DNA of 64,000 nt from Quillaja saponaria (GCA_029379385.1 CM055611.1:18050062-18114061); one strand, 5' to 3'. Counted from the first letter of the stretch, positions 32,001-44,107 are shown. The notes: a model not told the origin generated them from the letters alone. Translations and numbers: made by a program.

Positions 32001-34068
32001 TGTATTGAAAACTTCATTGGTACATATATCCACTACTACAAAACGCAATTCTTGATTTTGTTATCACAGAACAATTTCATAACAAGTCAGACCAAAAAAG
32101 TAACACTTCTATGCAAAAGAAAACCACAATCTTTTTTCCAAAATGAAATGATCAATGCTTAACAAAAGAAGAATCATTCCTCAACAGTTTGGCATAAAAA
32201 TTTGTGCCTTGACAGATTGCAGGCAAAGTACATCCAGTATGCTTGCAAATTCTTCATGGTTAAATCTCAGACAAGTTAAAAGATACAAGCACAAAGGAAA
32301 TAGTTCCAATGGAAATTAACAACTAACTCACCAAAATTTGGAATTTGAAGCCTCATTTTTTTTGCGGACTGGTTTTATAGTTGCTCACTTGCTCTCATCA
32401 CAAACAACTACAAAATTTTAAATGCTTCCACTCTCAAAGAACCAACAAAGCAATGACCAAATTTCACAGATGAGGAAAATAGGATTTCACAGAAAATTAA
32501 AAAAAAAAAGTCATGATGATAAGGAATATCCGAAATAATTGAGGTTAGAAGAATATGTATGCTAAAATTTACATTCAATTGAAGAATCAATAAGACTAAT
32601 TATTTAAGCAATATTAATAGTTTGCCTGTAACTTTTGTGCTCAAGGCACAAAACACAGAGCACAAGATAGTGCTAGGCAACATAGAAACGACAGTTACAC
32701 TCTAATAAAGATGTAATTTGCACAAAGCTAAGAAGAGTATGTATGAAGTATGAACAGACCTCCTTAATATCATCAATAGTGTGAGATCTTAGCGGAATAT
32801 TTGCAAATGTCTTCATGTTCAGCTTTAACAGATCATTAACATTAACATACCCATCACTCCGCATGTTCAAATTCAATTCTGATGCCATATGACGTAAAAT
32901 GCGTGTCCTGTACATATACAGAGAGAACAACAGGTTGAACTTTTGTGATTCAACAGAACAAAAAGAAATTAAGTACCTCCCCATTTTTAACAGTCTCTTT
33001 GATTACCAAGAAGAATGATGTTAGTAGTTAACAAAATAAGCAGGTTTTGAATTGAGACCTGAAATTGCAAGCTACGTTTTAGTGCTTAAAAGACAGTCAG
33101 AGTAAACAGAGAATTTGGCCCCTAAAGAAAGTAGCAAGCACAAAAGTGCTTGACCAGACATAACTAAATTAAATTGCACCTCCATATGAAGCTAAAACAT
33201 TATTCTGAGTTTGTTGCTTATACTAACGGTTCCAAATCAGAGCATGTCATAACTCATAAGTCTTAACCATAAACCAAAGTCCTATAGAAATGGCCGGCAT
33301 TCCTCCAGGTATCAAAATAATAAATTTACGTAATTTGCTTTCCAAAACTTATAGTAACAAGCAGTGTAAAACTCAATGATCCAAATTAAAAAAAAAAAAA
33401 GGACTTCGTACAAGTAAAATTGAGAAGAAAAATTATGAAGAGGGTCTACTAGTGCTTACAGTAGCCTACCAAGAGCATCAATTTTATCTTTGCCAGAACC
33501 ACCCCGCCCTCCACCACGCCCTTTTGACCTGTCTCTATCATTTTTCATCTCCAAATCTCTTCCTCTGCCACCACTGCCCACAGAAAGACGATTAAAGCAC
33601 GTTAGCCTGAACCCCAAATGTCCATAGAAATCATAAAATTCTCTGCTTGAAACGGGCAAGGTAAAAAAATTGAATCCCAAAATGTTTTTGCATTACCCAA
33701 TTAGGGAAGATAAATAAAAAATTTGGCAAACATATTTAAAAAAAAATAAAAAAAATTATAGCTTGACAAAACCATATCAAGCATGGTCCAGCAAACTTCA
33801 GAAAGAACAACGAAACTAAGATGTAGAGAGGTACAAAAACCCATGAACAACTTTTCGTATTGCCTTACCTGCGGCTCGAATAAGCAAAAGAAGATGAGGA
33901 AGAGCTCATCTTACTGCCATAGATGTTTCTTTGCTCGTTGTTGTTCTCCATTAGACCTACGGCACTCGGCCTAAAAGGGAGAGAGGATTGAAAGATAAAG
34001 GCACGAGGAAATAGGAAACGACAGAAACGTAGGATTTGAAGGCTGCTGTTGGTCACTGAAGCTAACAT
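29039..34068 (-). CDS. TPT1: tRNA 2'-phosphotransferase (8 exons)
   Basis: KptA/Tpt1 enzymes move the 2'-phosphate left at the tRNA splice junction to NAD, finishing tRNA splicing. Exons on the minus strand are 33869-34068, 33460-33573, 32760-32907, 31478-31567, 30251-30305, 29997-30119, 29314-29370 and 29039-29163. All introns are GT-AG and phases agree. The protein has a basic Gly/Arg-rich linker (RGGGRGGSGKDK), then the family blocks RILRHM, GYVNVNDLL, RANQGHT, VHGTYKKNLESILASGL, HVHFSCGLP and DNKVILTEG. The catalytic Arg/His positions in RILRH and RANQGH are present. It runs 303 residues from the first Met, or 264 from a second Met at 33951, which is nearer to the usual plant length. The 39-residue extension has several Arg and no acidic residue, so it could be an organelle presequence. 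No lesion was seen. Confidence 0.93.
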
Positions 34069-34295
34069 GGATTGACAAAATGCTATAGACTATGATATAG
34101 TACTGACTCGGTCCGGAGGTATAGACTATGTCGGTGTTTAAGGAAGAAGAAGAAGGCAATGGCTGATACGGTGTCGTATAATTTATCCACAAAATGGGAG
34201 TAAAATTACCCTACACGTGGATAGTAGATTATCCATGGAATTGAAATCCATGTACTCGAAGTGTTTGGATAATACAACGGCTGGGCAAAAGACCC

Positions 34296-34484
34296 GGATT
34301 AGAGGTCTAGTAGGCCCCCGAATATCCAAGAACTTTGAAACTAGCTAGGCCACTTTTCAGTAACAAAAAAGTTCATCCTTAAATACTAGTAGTATTACAT
34401 AAATAAATAAAAAATCTTATTATTTTTTTTCTGATTTTAATTCCAGTCTTCTATCTGGCTGGTGTATTTATAAATCGCTGACCT

Positions 34485-34518
<34 letters not shown>

Positions 34519-35520
34519 CATAAATGCAACCCTCTCAAATTTTATGAGTTAAATATGGATGTCATAATTATAGTTATTTGATTTCATTGATTAGTTATTT
34601 CTAAATATATATAGCTGCTAAGTATGAGTATGGCTGCCTTGTAAAAATGGTGAGCGTCATTGTGCTTAGAGTAGGAAGGCTTTAAGAACCGTAGGGCCTT
34701 TGGTTGATTGGAGGAAGATGGTGTGGTTGAAAATACATACAAATAAACACATCTTTGTTGTTTTGATTGTTATTTGAAGAACAGACTATATCTACCAGAG
34801 ACAGACTACTAGAATGAGGTTGCCAAAGGAGCACAAACCTTCAATTCAATCGCAGCTCCAGAAACTTTATTGTAGATGCACACTGCAGGGGCATCGCACT
34901 AACTTGGCTGTGTAACATTGGCCAGTTGACTTGCGTACGTCTTCACATTGATTAGTACTTCTAATTAAAACAAAATTAAATAAAATAGCTCATAAGATGA
35001 TGGTTAATTGCATTATTACTCTCATAAATTATTTATTAAGAGCTCATCTTAAACTCAGATATTATGTTTTACTTTCAAACTCAGTTGTATAAACCAGCTA
35101 GGTTTAATTTTTTGTAAAATTTGACTCCTAAGTTTAGTAGTTTAACCCGTTTAATAAGATTTAATATGTGTTATTCTAATAATAAATATTTTTTTAGCTT
35201 GATATGAGCCTATGAGGGGCAGTAGAGGTCAAGATTCTCATAAATGGGAAGTTGTCCTTTATTTTGCATAATGGATCCTTTTTTTTCTGTCAATTCCTTC
35301 AATCACGTTGTTGAACTTTCCTGCTTTGGTACCAATCAAGGAAAAAACGCGTAGTACCTTGCATGATGTAAAGATGTTGAAGAGGTCTTGTCTCTGCTCT
35401 GGTATTTGTAATTAGCGGCAAGATTTTTTTTTTTTTCAATTTTATTTGAATATTTATTTCTTGAATTTTCCTTCTTCTCTTCTACAATGTTGTTATTTTT
35501 GAATTCTCATTGAAAAAAAT
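34296..35520 (-). other. Empty LRR-RLK locus: 3' and 5' flanks joined, gene absent
   Basis: Bases 34296-34844 match the 3' flank of the receptor kinase at 52.4-54.6 kb (gtctagtaggcc, then gcaaccctctcaaattttat, then the stretch ending gcacaaaccttc at 52284). From 34845 the sequence switches to the family's 5' flank (aattcaatcgcagctcc, then cttggc...aacattggccagttgac), as next to the start codons at 48177 and 54640. It continues into the block at 35204-35400, which matches 48560-48720 and 51383-51515. The whole coding unit, about 2.4 kb, is missing. The bases ccttc at the junction occur at both parental breakpoints. The block lies immediately upstream of the tRNA phosphotransferase gene. A T-run of 32 lies at 34487-34518. 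Confidence 0.8.
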
Positions 35521-36288
35521 TATTACTTGAATCTGTGTTTATATAAACGGACTCTGGTGTAACAATATTTAATAAAAATAAATAAATTGTGCACTTTTTG
35601 TTATTGTTTGAATTATGAAAATATTGCTGTAATTTTATAACTATTGATGTAAGTAATATATGTGACTAGAAAAATGTGATAATGAGCATCACTTGAAAAT
35701 TAATGAATGCTAGATCTCCTTATCGGCAAACACTAACTCAAAAAGAAAAAAAAAAAAAAAAAAACGAAAGCAGATTTTAGTCACTGAGAACACTCGTCAC
35801 AAACTTGAGCATAACATCTTCTTCATCCATGCCTAACGATTGAAAGAAAACTAAAACTAACGCAGGGTGAGAGAGAGAGATAGTGATTGTTATTTTGTGA
35901 GGGAATTTTCATAATTTGTGTATTTAGTTACTGTTAGAAAATAGGACTGAGTCAAAGTCTATAAGTCAAAGTCTTATGTAGAAATTTACAATTAAAGAAT
36001 CTCATAAATGAATTTTCACTTGCATTTGAATTTTATTTTCATTTACAGGTAAACTTCGCAGCATCACTAGCAAAGTCAAAGTCTTCGCTTTTTATGTAAG
36101 CATTAACTGTAGATAGGCGAGCTACACTTTCAATGTGAAAACAAAAATATGAACTTTAATCTTGGAATAGGCAATTGAAGAATTATCTTAATGACAAAAC
36201 CTGAACAAGTAGTCTCATAACAAGACTTGTTGAGAAACCCCGAAAAACCAAAAATAAAATCTCCACTTTTCTTGATTCTTCCACTCAC
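35521..36288. other. AT-rich spacer
   Basis: No coding match is seen. It contains an A-run near 35747-35764 and is bounded on the right by the target site of the LTR element at 36289. Confidence 0.5.
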
Positions 36289-36293
36289 ATTTG

Positions 36294-36800
36294 TGTTAAG
36301 TTTGGATTTGACCAGGCTGAGGTGTCATCCTACGTATCAATCTGACTTGCAATATGTGAAGAGAGCGGTCTTCTGGACCTAGAAAAACTCCGATGCCAAA
36401 GTCAGTATAATTAGAGTAAATAAACTAAAAAGCTATAAAAAAGTATGAGTTGTAGAGAACAACTTATTATCTTTTGAGGTTTTGAGTCTCTTTATATAGG
36501 AATTGTGTTAATCACAATAGTTATGACGTCTGTTACAATAATAATGACGTCCGTTATAACAATAATGGGCGATAATGATGTCCGTTATATAATAATAGGC
36601 GATAATGACATCTGTTATAATATTAATGGTGAGAGTTATAATTCAAATTAGTCTGTTATATAATTATGAGCAATAATGACGTATGTTATAAAATTGATAA
36701 GGTAATTATATTGTAATTTATGTGCTTTGCCAGTTATGCATATATGTCATTTGTGTCACTTGACATATCATTATTGGATGGGTATTTTCCTATGTTAACA
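36294..36800. repeat. 5' LTR of the non-coding element
   Basis: 507 bases, beginning tgttaag and ending tatgttaaca. A TATA-like tttatatagg lies at 36491-36500 and probably marks the LTR promoter, if the element is read on the plus strand. The part from about 36530 is made of degenerate short repeats containing gt-c-gttat-a-aataat. It is 70 bases longer than the 3' LTR in that region. Confidence 0.92.
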
Positions 36801-37059
36801 TTTGTCCCCGAAAAAATCAGTGCGTGTATTCACGAACTGAAATGTATCTACAGGGACTGATTTATTTTTGAATTCATTTACAAACTTGAGCTTGTTTTGT
36901 GTGCTACATTAGCTCAATTTTCGAATGTAGCTTTTAGCTCATTCTTTTATTTTATTTTTAGGGTAGCTCTTAACTCGCCCTTTCTTTTTGATGGGCTCTT
37001 AGCTCATTTTCTTATTTTTTTATTTTTAGGGTAGCTCTGAGCTTGCCCTTTTCATTTGA

Positions 37060-37405
37060 TGAGCTCTTGGCTCTTTGATTAAGTTGAGCTCTTGGCATTT
37101 CATTGCTTTGAGCTCTTGGCTCTTTCATTGTTTTGAGCTATTGGCTCCTTAATTGATTTGAGCTATTTGCTCCTTGTGAGTTGAGCTCTTGGCTCTTTGC
37201 TTTTTGATTGAGTTGAGCACTTGGCTATTTGATTGCTTTAAGCTCTTGGCTCTTTGATTGAATTAAGCTCTTAGCTCTCTGATTGTTTTGAGCTCTTGGC
37301 TCTTTGAGCTCTTGACTCTTTGATTACTTTGAGCTCTTGGCTCTTTGATTGCTTTGAGCTCTTGGCTCCTTGAGTGAATTGAGCACTTGGCTCTTTGACT
37401 GAGTT
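37060..37405. repeat. Minisatellite of about 27-bp units with GAGCTC
   Basis: About a dozen degenerate units follow the pattern ttgagctcttggctctttga ttg(c/a)t, with occasional shorter units. Less regular relatives extend back to about 36900 (agctcttagctcatt). It lies inside the non-coding LTR element. Translation gives stops in all frames, so it is not a coding repeat. Confidence 0.88.
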
Positions 37406-37613
37406 TACCACTCACAACGTATTAAGTAGTCAAGTTGACGATTCCCGAGTACATAAAAGATTTAGTCAAATTTGCCTAATATTTTCCCTTTGTATAGGCA
37501 TTTAATAAAATTTACAAGACAATTTAAGTAATTTTGCAATAAATGGAAGATTTAATAACAATAAATCAATATTTATATAAAAATATATAATAGCTATTCA
37601 ATGGTCAATAATT

Positions 37614-37841
37614 GACTACAATTAAGTAATTTCATGTGAGCAAACATAATTGTATGATATTTAAATCACATTGACAACCAATAAATAGAGTTTTTAATTT
37701 GTATTTAATACAAATGTAAGAATGTGTGACTATAATTAAGTAATTTCATGTGAGCAAACATAATTGTATGATATTTAAATCACACTAACAACCAATAAAT
37801 AGAGTTTTTAATTTGTACTTAATACAGATTTAAGTGAAAAC
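37614..37841. repeat. 114-bp tandem duplication in the LTR element
   Basis: Two copies, 37614-37727 and 37728-37841, both begin gacta-aattaagtaatttc and share a core with tgagcaaacataattgtatg. They differ at few positions. The duplication is internal to the non-coding element and has no coding content. Confidence 0.88.
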
Positions 37842-37859
37842 ATAATATAAATTCAAGCG

Positions 37860-37905
<46 letters not shown>

Positions 37906-40129
37906 TATTTAATGACAATTTAAATAGTCAATTAATAAAATTCAAAACTTAGTTAATAGGCAATAAAATGTTAATTTAAGACATATGTTATGTTTCTTTG
38001 ATGAGCAATAAATCACTTAGGCAATTTAATATAAATTAAGAGGCATTATATTCAACTTTAAGAATTTGACATGCAATCACATTTGTGGTTATAATAAAAT
38101 GCACATTTGAACATGCATTTTTTTCTCTTTCATGAGCATTGAAGTACGTAAATAATGAAATTTAAGAAAATTTTAATAAGTAATTTGTAAATGCTGATTG
38201 TAAGGCTACAAATTTGTATTAAAAAGATGTGCCAACCAAGCATTTAATGTATAATCATTTATGATCTTTCCTTATTTTTTTAATAAGGGTATTTACATAT
38301 ATTTTTTTTAAACATGCAATTATAAGTCTAAGGACATATTCGTAAAATTATAAAATTAATTAGGCCATCTATATAATCATATAGAATTCAGGGACTTATC
38401 TATGATTTTTTTATTTATTATCATATAGGTAATTTATATGAGAATATAAAAATTTGAGGGCCCATATACAATTATCTCGAAATATTTAGGCAATTATTAT
38501 GCATATAGGAATTCAACTCGAGATACTGATCATGTAAACTAGAGATTGAGGAATATATATTTGACTGAGGATCAATTTTAGATAATTTACATTTATCACA
38601 AGATTAAAAAGTGATTAAATGCAATAATACTAAGGGAAGACAAAAATGGCAAGGCATTTAAGAATAATTGAATGTGATGGATAATGTTTGAATTTAAACT
38701 TGGACAATTATTATATTATATAATAATAATGGCAAGGCATTTAAGCATAATTAAGCAATAATGTTCTAGGTCACCCCACCCCAAGCAAATTGCATTGGTC
38801 CTTTTATCTCCATGCAAACGTTATGGACCTTATTATGGTAATGTACTAACATGTGTTATTATCTATATGCTATAGACAAGTGACGTAATAACACTAGTAA
38901 CAGCCACCAAACACGGAAAGTAAGAATCAACTTGCATTTAATTAATTCATCCAAGTAGCTTATCTTTCAAATCCACATTTATCTTGTTTTCCTCCACATT
39001 TTTGTCAAACCAAATATATAGCCACGATGCTTTTTTAAACCAAATGTATGTGTTTGGCTTAATCCTTTGATTAAGGAAATAAATAAATAATGTGTTGTAG
39101 ACTTCTAAAGAAGTATCAACGCCTCCATTTTTCTTTTATGGTTATCAATGAAAATTCTAATTTCTAAACATATATCCATAAATTTGTTTTTATGAGCATT
39201 AACTTGCATGTATAAAGAGAAAATTTGCTAACCTGACAGAGCCCACATGTTTAAGCAGGACAAATGAGTCAAACTGCTTGGGAGTTGAGCCAAGCTGCCT
39301 GAAGTTGAGCAGTTAAAGTGAAGCCAAGCAGCTTTGATGCTTGACACTGGCTCGGTTCACATTCAACCATTAATCGGCGTGAGATCATAAACATTCAGAT
39401 ATACAGGAAACGCTTCATCCTTCTTCCGTGGCACCAATACCATTCTTGCAGAACATTATTCCTTTTTGTCTTTAAATTCAAAATTTCACAACAAAATTGT
39501 CAATTTGATTTCATCAGAAAGTTGGTTGGGTTCCTCTGAATTTCCAAGGGGAATGAGGAAGAGCTTTCTTGTGGGTCTTTCAGTTTCATCTTTGGTGGTA
39601 CTACTCCTTTCACTCACGGAAGTGAATTTTTGTTGTTTGCTTCACATGTGAGACAATTGATTGCAAAGTATGTGTACAAAAAGTCTTGATAAAAATCAAG
39701 CTTGGACTTGGAGAAGATAAATAAGTTCATAATAATAAATATTTATATTATACGTATTTATTTTGATGCAATAAAAATTTCCCATCCATGTACCAAAAGG
39801 ATTAAGTTTCAAATTAAACTTCAAATAGGATGCGAAAAGTTAGCAAGGTGTAGTTACTTTGATGCTTAGCTATCATAGGAGAACAGATTTGATTTTGATT
39901 GAAAAAACATCTAACCTTGTAGGGTGGAGGTGCACCACAAATTTGATGGAGGCAGTTTTTTGCATGCTTTAGGCACTTTTTCTTGCGATTTGGATATTCA
40001 GAAAGTGCACAAAATCAGCTCCACAGTTTGCTGTGTATATCGTTTGGTTGCAAGGATTTCAAATCCATCTTGAAGGGTTTGTGGATATCAGAAAACCCAA
40101 ATCATATGGGTTCCCACAAACGGCGCCAA

Positions 40130-40566
40130 TGTTAAGTTTGGATTTGACCAGGCTGAGGTGTCATCCACGTATCAATCTAACCTGCAATATGTGAAGAGGG
40201 CGGTCCTCTGGACCTAGAAAAACTATGATGCCAAAGTTAGTATAATCAGAGTAAATAAGCTAAAAAGTTATAAAAAAAAGTATGAGTTGTAAAGAACAAC
40301 CTGTTATCTTTTGAGGTTTTGAGCCTCTTTATATAGGAGTTGTGTTAATCACAATAGTTATGATGTCTGTTACAATAATAATGACGTCCGTTATAACAAT
40401 AATGGACAATAATAATGTCCGTTATATAATAATGAGCAATAATGACGTATGTTATAAAAGTGATAAGGTAATTATGTTGTAATTTATGTACTTTGCCAGT
40501 TATGCATATATGTCATTTGTGTCACTTGACATATCATTATTGGATGGATATTTTCCTATGTTAACA
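40130..40566. repeat. 3' LTR of the non-coding element
   Basis: 437 bases matching the 5' LTR throughout except for one gap of about 70 bases near 40430, within the gttatataata repeat stretch. Such a gap fits recombination or slippage between short direct repeats. The TATA-like motif is conserved (near 40329). Confidence 0.92.
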
Positions 40567-40904
40567 ATTTGAATTTTCTTTTCTTTTACTTTTGGTAACA
40601 ATAATAGAAAAGCCTCATAATACTATGTTGTACTGATGTTGAAAAGGTTTAGAGTCCGTTTGATTTGGGGTTGCAAACGCCAAAAACAACGGTTCCATGT
40701 GCTATTTTGTTTAAAAAAATACATAAAAATTAAAAGAAATGAAGGCAGGCAGCAACAGCACTGTCTACAATTTGAGAAGCAATTCTGCAAACGCTATCTG
40801 CCTTTATTTTTTTATTTTTTATTTACAAATATAACCTTAAGATTTATTTTTATTTACAAATAAATAATAATTGTAATATTTTTTATGATGTGTAAATTCA
40901 TTGT

Positions 40905-42120
40905 CATGATGTATACAAGAATTAGGCATGGATATATTTACATTATTATTTGCTTTTTCTCTAGAAAATTCATAGCAGTGTGTCACTAGTTATTTTAGCC
41001 GTGTAACACGGTGCAATACAGTCGTATCTAAGTGTCAATTTAGTTTTGTGTTTGAAATATTTGTTTGGTTTTTGATGTTTAGAGCTCAAAAATTACTTTT
41101 AGCTTATATAATAGCGTGTTTAGTAAAACTGAAAATTACTTTTGATCAAATGCTTTTAGTTTTTTTTTCAGAAGTTATTTATATGTGGTTTTTCTGGAAC
41201 ACACTTATAACAAAAATACAAGACATAGTTTTTATATTATTTTTTGACAAAAATATCCTAATTATTTATAATATTATTATTATTTAAAATCATTTTTTAA
41301 GTAACTAATTAAACACAAAATAGATTATACTAAAATTAAAAATTTTATAATCTCTACTAACAAAATCAATTATCCAAAATATTAATTTTTAAAAACTAAA
41401 CTAAAATAACCCTAAGTCAACGTCACCTAGAAAGGCAAATATGGCCCATACTACAGTACTACCCCACGTTTGTTCCCTTTGTGTTTGTAATTCTTTAAAT
41501 ATACGTAGCTACCCATTGCTTTCACATATATTAACTATGAGATAAGTTGGCAGTAGTACTCTACCAATTGTTCAAGTCTAGATGATCTACTGCTAAATAC
41601 AGTCAAGGTAGTGATAATTAAGAGAAAATCATATCTAAAATTTTCGTAAAACAGTATTTACCGTCCAGAAGGTATAATTATTTTGTTCATTCTGTTTTAT
41701 AAATAGTTTTCAATTTATTTTATTCCATCTTATGTCTATAAATAGTTTAAAAAATTATTAATATATTCAAATTTTTATTCTTTTCTAAAATATTGAAATC
41801 ATCAGAAACCTTAATTTCATGATTTTTAAAGAGCTAATGAAAAAGATGAGTGGGAGAGAGAATGCATGAGACAATAACGAGAGAAATAATACAGGAGAAA
41901 AATTAAAATACTGATCAAAATACTGATCAAGTGATATCAATTTTCAAAAATTACATAACATAAAATAAGAAAGTTAATTGATTCATTATATAATCGAATG
42001 GAATAATAAAAATTCCTGAAAACTAATAAAAAGTTCTCATTGTTTTTTATTCAATTTGTTATTCATTATATGATCAAATGTGGTAATATGATTTCTAAAA
42101 TCTTATATGTGGTTTGATGT
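40905..42120 (-). repeat. Orphan RLK 5' flank block without its gene
   Basis: The order of sub-blocks matches the upstream region of the 49.6-kb RLK fragment: tatttacattatt (40935), catagcagtg...gtgtaac (40971), aaaggcaaa-atggcccata (41430), tatacgtagctac (41500), then gagagaatgcatgag (41855) and the attcattatataatc segment (41983). The coding sequence that should lie below about 40905 is absent. The non-coding LTR element ends at 40571, about 330 bases away. Function as a promoter is inferred from the positions of the other copies. Confidence 0.7.
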
Positions 42121-42840
42121 TTTTGACAAAAGAAACTATCGATTGTAGCTGAACTAAAAAAAAAGAATAAAGGAGTAATTAGAATAAATTCTTAAAATTA
42201 AAAAAAATGAATTCTATGCTCTTGCATAATTTAGTACTATGCTCAAATCCTTAATTAAACTAATTACATACAGATTGAAAAGAGTAACAAAAGAATGTAC
42301 TATGCTCTTGCATAATTTTTGTACAAAAACAAATAGATCAAAATAATTGTGATCATAGCCTCACAGGGACATTTATAAAAACATTTACTGAGCATATTTT
42401 ATCATAAATCTTGTCATTATCATCATCATTGTATATATCATCTCTACTATCGTCTTTTATCATCTCGAAATTAATTGAAATAACCAATAGCCTAGAATGC
42501 CCAAATTAAACAAAACAAAGTTACTCACAATGCATTTATGATTGGTTGTGTTAATTAGGTACTCTTGAATAGCACATCTGCAACTCGCCAAGCCATTAAG
42601 CAAATCAACAAACTGCCCTATACATTCAATTTGCTTTAGATGGAGGAACACAAAGATCTGGTAGTTAATCAATTATTTTACATGTGATTAACACGGTAAA
42701 CCAAAATCATAATACAATTTAGACCCATATCACAAAAAAATTCACTTGTTCTTCCAATAAAATAAACAAAACAAAAAACATAGTACCTGCAGGTCAATTG
42801 CATTATTATTCTCACAATTATTTTGATCTATTTTACTTTC
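42121..42840. other. AT-rich spacer
   Basis: No coding or repeat match that I recognise. It separates the orphan flank from the kinase fragment. Confidence 0.45.
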
Positions 42841-42841
42841 C

Positions 42842-43960
42842 AATCGTATTTTTCGGTACAATCATTCTGTAAGCAAGTTCTACAATAAATCAAACAATTA
42901 AAAAATATATGTTTGAAGAAACTTGCGTCTTCACCCCTGCCCCTCCACCTCACTCCCCCATTCCCCAAAAAAAACTTCTCCATACATATCCTTTTCTTCC
43001 CTTGGTCCCGTACCATTTGGCCAAAATATTGATTAGTGTAAGATTTTCAAGATATGTATTCATAATCCTAACTTTGCTAGAATAATGCTATAAGTGTTCT
43101 TTATGAGAACCAAAGAACATCACGATATATAGTAATTACGGAAAAATCATATATAAAATTGGTAGAAGGATAAACTTATACCTGGGACAATATATCCATA
43201 AGTACCAACAAGTAGAGTTTGATTGAAGGAATCTGGATCAAGGAGTCTAGCTGTCCCAAAGTGGGAGACAAAGGCCTCCAATTCTGAGTTCATCAGAATG
43301 TTACTGCTTGAAACATCTCTATGAATAATTGTTGATGTACAGTCATGATGCATGTAAGATAAAGAATGTGCTATGCCTCTGACAATATTCACCCTCTTGG
43401 TCCAGTTCAACTCTTCAGCTTCAAAATCACTCCTTAACACACAAAATAAACTTCCTCGTTCCACGTACTCATAAACCAGAAACATGCACCTTTTATGCAA
43501 GCAGAACCCATGCAGCTTTACAATGTTCCAGTGGTGAATCCCTGTTAATATCTTGACCTCATTGTGAAAACTCTTGTCATAAGATAGGTCTTGAGATTCC
43601 AGATGATGAAGTTTTTTCAAGGCAATGATTTTTCCACTAAGAAGTTGTGCTTTGTAAACACTGCCATAAGCCCCGGTTTCAATGCAATATCTGATATCAA
43701 AGTCCTTCGTTGCTTCGATGATGTCTTCAAATGCCATTTTCCCATCATAGTTCCATATTACGAACAAGTCTCCATCATTTAGAAGAATATATTAATATGT
43801 CAAGATTTAATTCCTTGTTACCAATGAATATGCTAGGTACCATAGTGCAATAAAACTAATCTCGACTCGACTTTCTCCAGGCAAAGGATTGTATGACAGA
43901 AAGTGTTCGGGAATATGTCCACTCAAAGAATTGTATGGGTGATATATGTTGGAGCCTCAC
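42842..43960 (-). pseudogene. LRR-RLK fragment, kinase only (unit B)
   Basis: Most of a kinase lies in exon 1 (long open frame 43147-43767), ending at the usual intron. Only about 38 bases of exon 2 remain (42842-42879, ELAYRMIV-like). The kinase C-lobe is lost. Upstream, a short LRR tail survives to about 43960 (region with ccactcaaagaattgtatg), but the membrane segment is deleted: sequence jumps from an SSK-like stretch to GDLF. Two catalytic motifs are changed. The glycine-rich loop reads IETGAYG in place of IGTGAYG, and the metal-binding motif reads SHFG where its paralogues have SDFG. The catalytic loop HRDVSSSN is kept. It cannot encode a working receptor. Confidence 0.88.
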
Positions 43961-44107
43961 TTTTCAAAACCAATCAATTGGTAACAAGAGAAAAGATCTA
44001 TTTACTTATAAGGATTGTGAAGCTCTCTAGCTTTAGTAATATGAGAGTTTTAACTTGAAATATTTATTTATTCATCAATTGTAACTAGTAAATTTTGATA
44101 ATCTATG

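Larger units (their letters stand above)
36294..40566. mobile_element. Complete non-coding LTR retrotransposon (LARD-like)
   Basis: Two LTRs, 36294-36800 and 40130-40566, both begin tgttaag and end ttaaca and are highly similar. A perfect 5-bp target-site duplication, atttg, flanks the element at 36289-36293 and 40567-40571. The 3.3-kb inside has no gag, protease, integrase or reverse-transcriptase motif in any frame, so mobility would need proteins from another element. It instead holds a GAGCTC-type minisatellite (37060-37405), a 114-bp tandem duplication (37614-37841) and a TA microsatellite (near 37860-37900). The inside ends cggcgccaa directly before the 3' LTR. No methionine-tRNA primer site was recognised after the 5' LTR. 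LTRs similar along most of their length suggest moderate age. Confidence 0.92.

Noticed and set aside
37060..37405. Regular short repeats resembling a CRISPR array
   Set aside because: The units are adjacent and degenerate with no unique spacers, and the host is a plant. It is a minisatellite inside an LTR element.
39466..39651. 61-codon ORF with a hydrophobic stretch inside the LTR element
   Set aside because: No similarity to retroelement proteins, and no other coding signal in the internal region.
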